NCBI GenBank assembly: GCA_963082875.1
Contig: OY720097.1
Location: 9,432,501 to 9,496,500 of the forward strand
DNA: 64,000 nt
Direction: 5' to 3'
Origin: Corella eumyota
Taxonomy: Eukaryota; Chordata; Ascidiacea; Phlebobranchia; Corellidae
Both the position numbers and the translations under genes were made by a program. The notes beneath the pieces are model-generated. The model had not been told where the DNA came from, did no database searches, and saw nothing but the letters and a program-made list of their open reading frames with translations. Numbering within the stretch: position 1 is the stretch's first letter; each line of letters begins with the position of its first letter. Below are positions 58,481 to 64,000 of the stretch, piece after piece.

Positions 58481-61400
58481 ATATTTATTATTATTTTTAT
58501 TTTTATTTTTATTCTTACTAATCCGAATTTTGAAATCGAATAACTTTTGATTTTGTGTATATAAATTTTTAAAATTTTAGTATGTTGTTTATTATCATAT
58601 TGTGTTCCAATACTCCTATTTTGATAATTTAAATATTATTAATTAGTAATTAATAGGTGTTTGTTTATTAAAATTTAGGGATCGCTATTATTTTGTTAAA
58701 ATATAGTCAGTTATATATCATAATATTAATAACTCAAAAAATGATTAAAAATTTAATTTTAGTTTGTTTATTATATTTATATGCTTGTTTGTTTATTAAA
58801 AATTAAAGGTTGTTGTTAGGTTTTAAAATTTTTGTCAATTGTATATCATGATATTAGTAACTCAAAAATGAAATAAAATTTTATTTTTAATCACTAATTA
58901 CTAATTAATAGGTGTTTATTTAGTAAAATTTAACGATTGTTATTAATTTTTTAAATCTGGTCAATTGTATATATCATGATATTGGTAACTCAAAAATAAA
59001 TTTAAATTTAAATTTTTATCACTAATTACCGAGTAATAGGTATTTGTTTATTGAAATTTAAAAGTTGTTTTTATTTTTTTAAATCTTGGTCAATCGTATC
59101 ATGATATTAGTTAAATAAAAACAAGTTAAAAAATTAATTTTGGTATGTTTTTCATATTAAATAGCTTGTTTATTAAATAAAATTTAGGGACTGTTATTAA
59201 AGCGCAGAATAATAAAAAAATTTTAATTTTTTAGTCCAATAATTACAAAAAGGTATACATAATATTTGTTTAATTAGTTTAGGTAATATTTTTAATTAAG
59301 TTATGTTTATGCAAAAATTTATTCACAATAAAGAATAATTTTAAAAATAATCAAATAATTTCGAACCATTTTTTATTTATCAAATAAATCTAGTTTTTAT
59401 TTTTATTTATACTAATCCGAATTTTGAAATCGAAAAACTTTTGATTTTGTGTATATAAATTTTTTAAATTTTAGTATGTTGTTTATTATCATATTGTGTT
59501 TCAATCCTCCTATTTTGATAATTTAAATATCACTAATTACTGATTAATAGGTGTTCATTCATTAAAATTTAAAGATCGTTATTGGGTTTTCAAATTTTGG
59601 TCAGTTATATATCATAATATTAATAAGTCAAAAATAAATTAAAAATTTAATTTTTGTTTGTTTATTATATTTAAATGCTTGTTTGTTTATTAAAAATTAA
59701 AGTTTGATATTAAGCATTCAATATTTAGTATAATGTATTTCATAATATTAGTAAATAAAAAACATATTTAAAAAATAATTTTTGTTTGTTTATGATATTT
59801 AAATGCTTGTTTATTTATTAAAAATCAAGAATCAATTTTAAGCATTCAAAACTTTGTGTAATGTATATTCTGATATCAACAACTTAAAATTGGGTTAAAA
59901 AAGTAATTTTTGTTTGTTAAGCATATTTAATTAATTGTTTGTTGATTGAAAAATTAAAGAATAATATTTTAAAATTTTTTAAATAATTTTGTTCTGAAAT
60001 TTCCTTAGTCCAACAATTAAATACGTAACATTTGATTTATTAATTTAGTTAGGATTCTTAATTAAGTAATGTTTATGCATAAATTTATGTATTAATAGAG
60101 ATTAATTTTAAAAATAATTAAATGATTTCGAACCATATTTTATTTATTAAATAAATCTAGTTGTTTTTATTCTTATTTGCTTGAATTTTAAAAGATGATA
60201 ACTTTTGTTCTTTAAAACTAAAAGTTCTAAATTTTCAGTATGTTTGTTATTATCCTAACAAATCTCAAACCTCCTATTTACGACATTTAAATGTCATTAA
60301 ATACTAATTAATAGGTGTTTGTTTATTAAAATTTAAAGATTGTAACTAGGTTTTTAAATTTTGATCGGTTATATTTTATAATATTTATAATTCGAAAATG
60401 AATTTAAAAATAATTCTTGTTTGTTTGTTATATTTAATAAATGCTGGTTTGTTCATTAAAAATTAAAGTTCGATATTAAGCTTGAAAAATTTGGTATGAT
60501 GTATTTTATACTATAAGTAGTTAAAAAACATTTAAAAAATAATTTTCGTTTGTCTATCATATTTAAATGCTTGTTTATTTAATAAAAATTAAAAATCAAT
60601 TTTAGGGATTTAAAATTACTTTATTTTCTATCCTAACATTACGAACTTAAAACTGGGTTAAAATATTAATTTTGGTTTGTATAATATATAAAAATGCTTT
60701 TTGTTAATAAAAATTAAAGGTATGTAATATTCTTAGTTAATGTTTATGCATATCTTTTTTATTTATAAAAATTTATGTCAAAAATAATCAAATAATTTCG
60801 AACCATTTATTATTTATCAAATTAATCTAGTTATTTTTGGTTTATTTATAAAATAATGGATCAGTGTGAGTTTAACGCTTAAATGATTTAATTGCGTTCT
60901 GGTCGATATTAAATATTGTCTTTTACGCTGTCCGTGTTAAAAAAAAATATTGGTTGAAAATATGAGTAAAAGATGTAAATATTAGTGAAATGTGTGTAAA
61001 ATGTTAATTTTTGTTTTTTAATTATATTTTAACACTTGTTTATTGAATTATTTGTCATGATATTTGGATTCTACTCGAAAAAGGGTTAAAAATAAATTTT
61101 TGGTTCTTTAGAATTATTTTAACTGCTTGTTTTTATTAAAAGTCAAATTTTAAATATTTAACGATAAAATATCATAATACAAATGATAAATTTTATTAAA
61201 TCTTTATAATATTTTGCAAACAACATTCATTCGATAGTTATATATTACTCGGTCTGTATTGTTCTGCGCTGTAAATTCCTGTGAGCGTGGTGTAAAATCT
61301 TTATCCCGTAGTTTGTGCTCCATTTGCGATTACTTGTTAATTAAAAATGATCAAACGATTAGATGTTAATTAAAAATGATCAAACGATTTTGAACCATGT

Positions 61401-62385
61401 TTTATTTATTAAAAAATCTAGTTAATAATAAGTAATATTTAAATTATCAAAATAGAAGGGTAAGAACACAATATAATAATAAACAATATACTAAAAATTT
61501 ATATATACACAGACAAAAGTTATTCTATTTTAAAATTTAGTGAGAATAAAAATACCTAGATTGATTTGATAAATAAAATATGGTTTGAAATCATTTAATT
61601 ATTTTTAAAATTAATGCCTATTAATAAATAAAATTATATATAAACATTACTTAATTATGAATATTATCTAAATTAATATATCTAATATTACGTAATTATT
61701 TATTAGACTAAAAACGTATTAAATTATTAGATTAAAAAAATTTCAGAACAAAATTATTTTAAAAGTTTCAAAATATCAATATTTAAATTTTTTTAACCCA
61801 ATTTTAGGTTGTTGATATCAAAATATACATTACACAAAGTTTTGAATGCCTAAAATCGATATTTGATTTTTAATAATTAAACAAGCATTTAAATATAATA
61901 AACAAACGAAAATTATTTTTTAAATATGTTTTTTATGTACTAATATTATAAAATATATTTAACTAAATATTGAGTGTTTAATATCAAACTTTAATTTTTA
62001 ATAAACAAATAAGCATATAAATTTAATAAACGAACAAAAATTAAATTTTTAATTCATTTTTGAATTATTAATATTATGATATATAACTGAGCAAAATTTA
62101 ACAACATAATAACGATCCCCAAATTTTAATAAACAAACACCCAATAATTAGTAATATTTAAATTATCAAAATAGGAGGATTGAAACGCGATATGATAATA
62201 AACAACATACTAATATTTTAGAACTGTTAATGTTCTAGAACAAAAGTTATTTTAACTCAAAATTTAAAATCTAAGATTTCGAACCATATTAATAATACTG
62301 ACAATAACAATATGATAATTATAATACTGGCAATAACAATATGTTTTGAAATCTAAGATTAATGTTTATAACATCGATCTTTAGG

Positions 62386-62444
62386 AGGTGATGGTGATGA
62401 TGGTGTTGATGATGATGATAATGATGATAATGATGACAATACCA
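62386..62444 (+). repeat. GAT microsatellite
   Basis: GGTGATGGTGATGATGGTG followed by TTGATGATGATGATAATGATG and GATAATGATGACAATAC. It uses the same GATGATAATGATGAC and GGTGATGATGG words as the conserved end of the large satellite blocks about 27 kb to the left. Confidence 0.85.
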
Positions 62445-62529
62445 ATATGTTTCAAATTCTAAGATTTCAAACCATAATAAAAAAACTGACACTAACAACA
62501 TGTTTTGAAATCTAGAATTTTTGAACTAT

Positions 62530-63530
62530 AACAATACCAACAAGCATCTTTAGTTCTTACTAGCCATAGATCGCCCTACGGGCTGGATTTTATTTGTAGT
62601 AATATAGTCGCAACTCCGGGTTGCCTAAAATGAGAGAATGGAAAAGAAAGAAATGAAAAATGAAGAAACGAAAAATGTAAAACAAAAAATAAAAGATCGG
62701 GAAAGTAAGGGCATGGAAAATGAAAAAACAGGATATAAAGGAACGTAAAAAGAAGGAAAGTAAAAACGAGGGGGCAAAATCTTAAATAATAAAACGCAAA
62801 AAAGGCATTGACTGTTAATTTTGGGGTTAATTAATTGACATTTAAGGAACAACAAAAGAACAAGTGCGAGAAAAAAAAAACCCTCGTTAAAGTGTTCACT
62901 AGTGTATAAAATTCGTCAGCAAACTAAAAACACGAAAAATATATTATTAAATTTTGTTTGTTTAAAGTTTTTAATTCAGATACAATATAAAACTTAGCAA
63001 TACATAATTTTTTATATTCCAGAACTTTTGTTAGATTATAAGATTTTTTTAATATTTAAGGCAAATAGATTTTTTTTAATATTTAAAAACATTTTAGATA
63101 TGATGCATAAAAGACAACGCAAAAACTAAAACACATTTTATAATTAATAGTTGCATAATAATAAAATAAGTGTTATAGACAAAAATAAAAAGTTTGTGTT
63201 TAAACTTAGCATGTTAAAAATTGCTCTATTACGACAAATTGTGCCTTCTGTTTCCCTGTCAAATAATAAAGAGAAAAAATAAAAAATAGGTTACATGAAT
63301 AGTATATTAAATTGGAAAATTTAATAATAATTTATTGTGTTTTTTTTATAATAAACCTGATTTAAAATATTAAATTAGTGTAAGATTTTACCGAAAACAA
63401 TATTATAACCTAAAACATGTAGAGCGAAATTGTTTAGCAGTTAGAATTATCAACGTTTAGACATATTCATCGCATTAGAAATATATTTATCGCATTAAAA
63501 ATAAACTGATAAATATAAAATAAAATTTAC
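62530..63530. other. Non-coding stretch between the repeat complex and the EGF-like exon
   Basis: It holds a GC-richer patch (about 62570-62625, CATAGATCGCCCTACGGGCT) of possible mobile origin and a purine-rich run at 62630-62790. The remainder is AT-rich sequence, probably intron or 3' flank of the minus-strand gene. No RNA gene or open frame with recognisable content. Confidence 0.5.
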
Positions 63531-63669
63531 CCATCGCCGAATTCTCCTTCTGGACATACACATTGCAGATTTAAATCCGGCATACGTTGGTCTAAGTTTG
63601 CAGAAATAATAGTACATGAATTGTTGCGTGATGTTAAACAAAAATTTAGTTTAGGACACAGATCATTAC
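63531..63669 (-). CDS. EGF-like exon of a minus-strand gene
   Basis: On the minus strand a TTTGCCTAG acceptor and a GATGG|GTAAAT donor bound 139 nt: two bases, 45 open codons, two bases. The reading contains NDLCPKLNFCLTSRNNSC and, after a long loop, QCVCPEGEFGDG. Cysteines at codons 4, 10, 18, 36 and 38, with CxCPxGxxGDG, fit cysteines 1-5 of an EGF-like module. The sixth would lie in the next exon, beyond the donor. The third-to-fourth cysteine loop is unusually long. Such modules occur in secreted or membrane proteins. No other exon of this gene was identified. Confidence 0.6.
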
Positions 63670-64000
63670 CTAGGCAAAAAACACTTTAAGTTATTAATAA
63701 ACTAAAACATTAGGCTTTTGGTCAGTCGATTGTTTGTTCCAAACTTACAACGTTAACATTTGTATAACTATGAATATATGTGTAAATCTTGTGAAAATCT
63801 TTATTTTGGCGCCTTGTCAAGTTTAGCAACGCCTGGTTAAAGAAGCTAAGTGTTGCCAAAACAAGTTAATTTAATGCCATGATATAAAGTTTCAACTTAA
63901 ACAAAAAAAATAAAGGTTTTGTTACGCCACACGCTTGAACGAATTTATATATAAGAGTAAAAAAATTATGTTATTTTTTGCAACGAAAACTTATGATAAT
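63670..64000. other. Upstream intron or flank of the EGF-like exon
   Basis: AT-rich sequence reaching the right window edge. No exon with recognisable content on either strand. Confidence 0.45.

Larger units (their letters stand above)
58339..62520. repeat. AT-rich repeat complex with direct and inverted units (foldback-like)
   Basis: It begins with three tandem copies of a near-palindrome (TTCGAAATC..GATTTCGAA, then ACATATTGTTATTG) at 58339, 58388 and 58439. From 58510 to about 61425, diverged direct units recur every 590-890 bp. They carry a TTTTGATTTTGTGTATATAA .. CTCCTATTTTGATAATTTAA part and a TTTCGAACCAT..TTATTTAT..AAATCTAGT part. From about 61435 the same parts appear reversed (61440-61545, 61556-61610, 62155-62265). 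The complex closes with reversed copies of the opening near-palindrome at about 62265-62520. It is non-coding. Confidence 0.8.

Noticed and set aside
62625-62855. 76-codon minus-strand frame
   Set aside because: It is the complement of a purine-rich run. Its low-complexity Phe/Ser/Leu content has no protein signature.

Overview
The window is eukaryotic and very AT-rich. Small exons with clean GT-AG borders sit among tRNA-derived SINEs, small terminal-inverted-repeat elements and fossils of LTR retrotransposons. The gene content (a plakin-family cytolinker, a WD40 axonemal-type exon, an EGF-like exon) points to an animal. The SINE layout and the compact AT-rich introns remind me of a tunicate such as Ciona, but that is an impression from memory and not shown by the sequence.

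Region 1 (1-35437) is one huge satellite. Its base is a roughly 233-bp AT-rich monomer. In every fourth monomer about 95-100 bp of the interior is replaced by a 2-5 kb block of GAGGAT/GAT-type simple repeat, which ends in a strand switch to about 260-280 bp of ATC-type repeat. There are nine such blocks. They fall into two sequence types that alternate A-B-A-B-A-B-(B/A hybrid)-B-A, so the true higher-order period is an A+B pair of about 8-9.5 kb. Blocks 4 and 6 have the same length and are nearly identical. The very long reading frames here are artefacts of a stop-poor hexamer and are not genes.

Region 2 (35438-40484) is about 5 kb of an almost perfect 11-bp tandem repeat, GAGATGAGATG. It takes over from block 9 and runs directly into what looks like the 3' splice site of a WD40-type exon (40485-40585).

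Region 3 (41888-54762) is a plakin-family locus (MACF1/dystonin/plectin/shot relatives) on the + strand, read from some 18 small exons that cover the spectrin-repeat plakin domain. The 3' half (51560-54762: SH3 and following spectrin repeats, seven exons) is open and phase-consistent. The 5' half (41888-51469) has in-frame stop codons, exon phases that do not fit, and one exon carrying a misplaced near-copy of part of another. The actin-binding CH domains expected upstream are not in the window. I read this as a decayed or partly duplicated gene, with assembly error as the alternative. The 5.6-kb intron at 44890-50457 holds a TA-flanked 240-bp TIR element and a fragment of an LTR-retrotransposon integrase.

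Region 4 (54763-64000) is mostly repeats: a second integrase fossil, a SINE, a 476-bp TIR element, and a 4-kb AT-rich tandem and inverted repeat complex (58339-62520). A short GAT microsatellite resembles the edge of the satellite blocks. An EGF-like exon of a minus-strand gene lies near the right end. No tRNA, rRNA or CRISPR feature was found.
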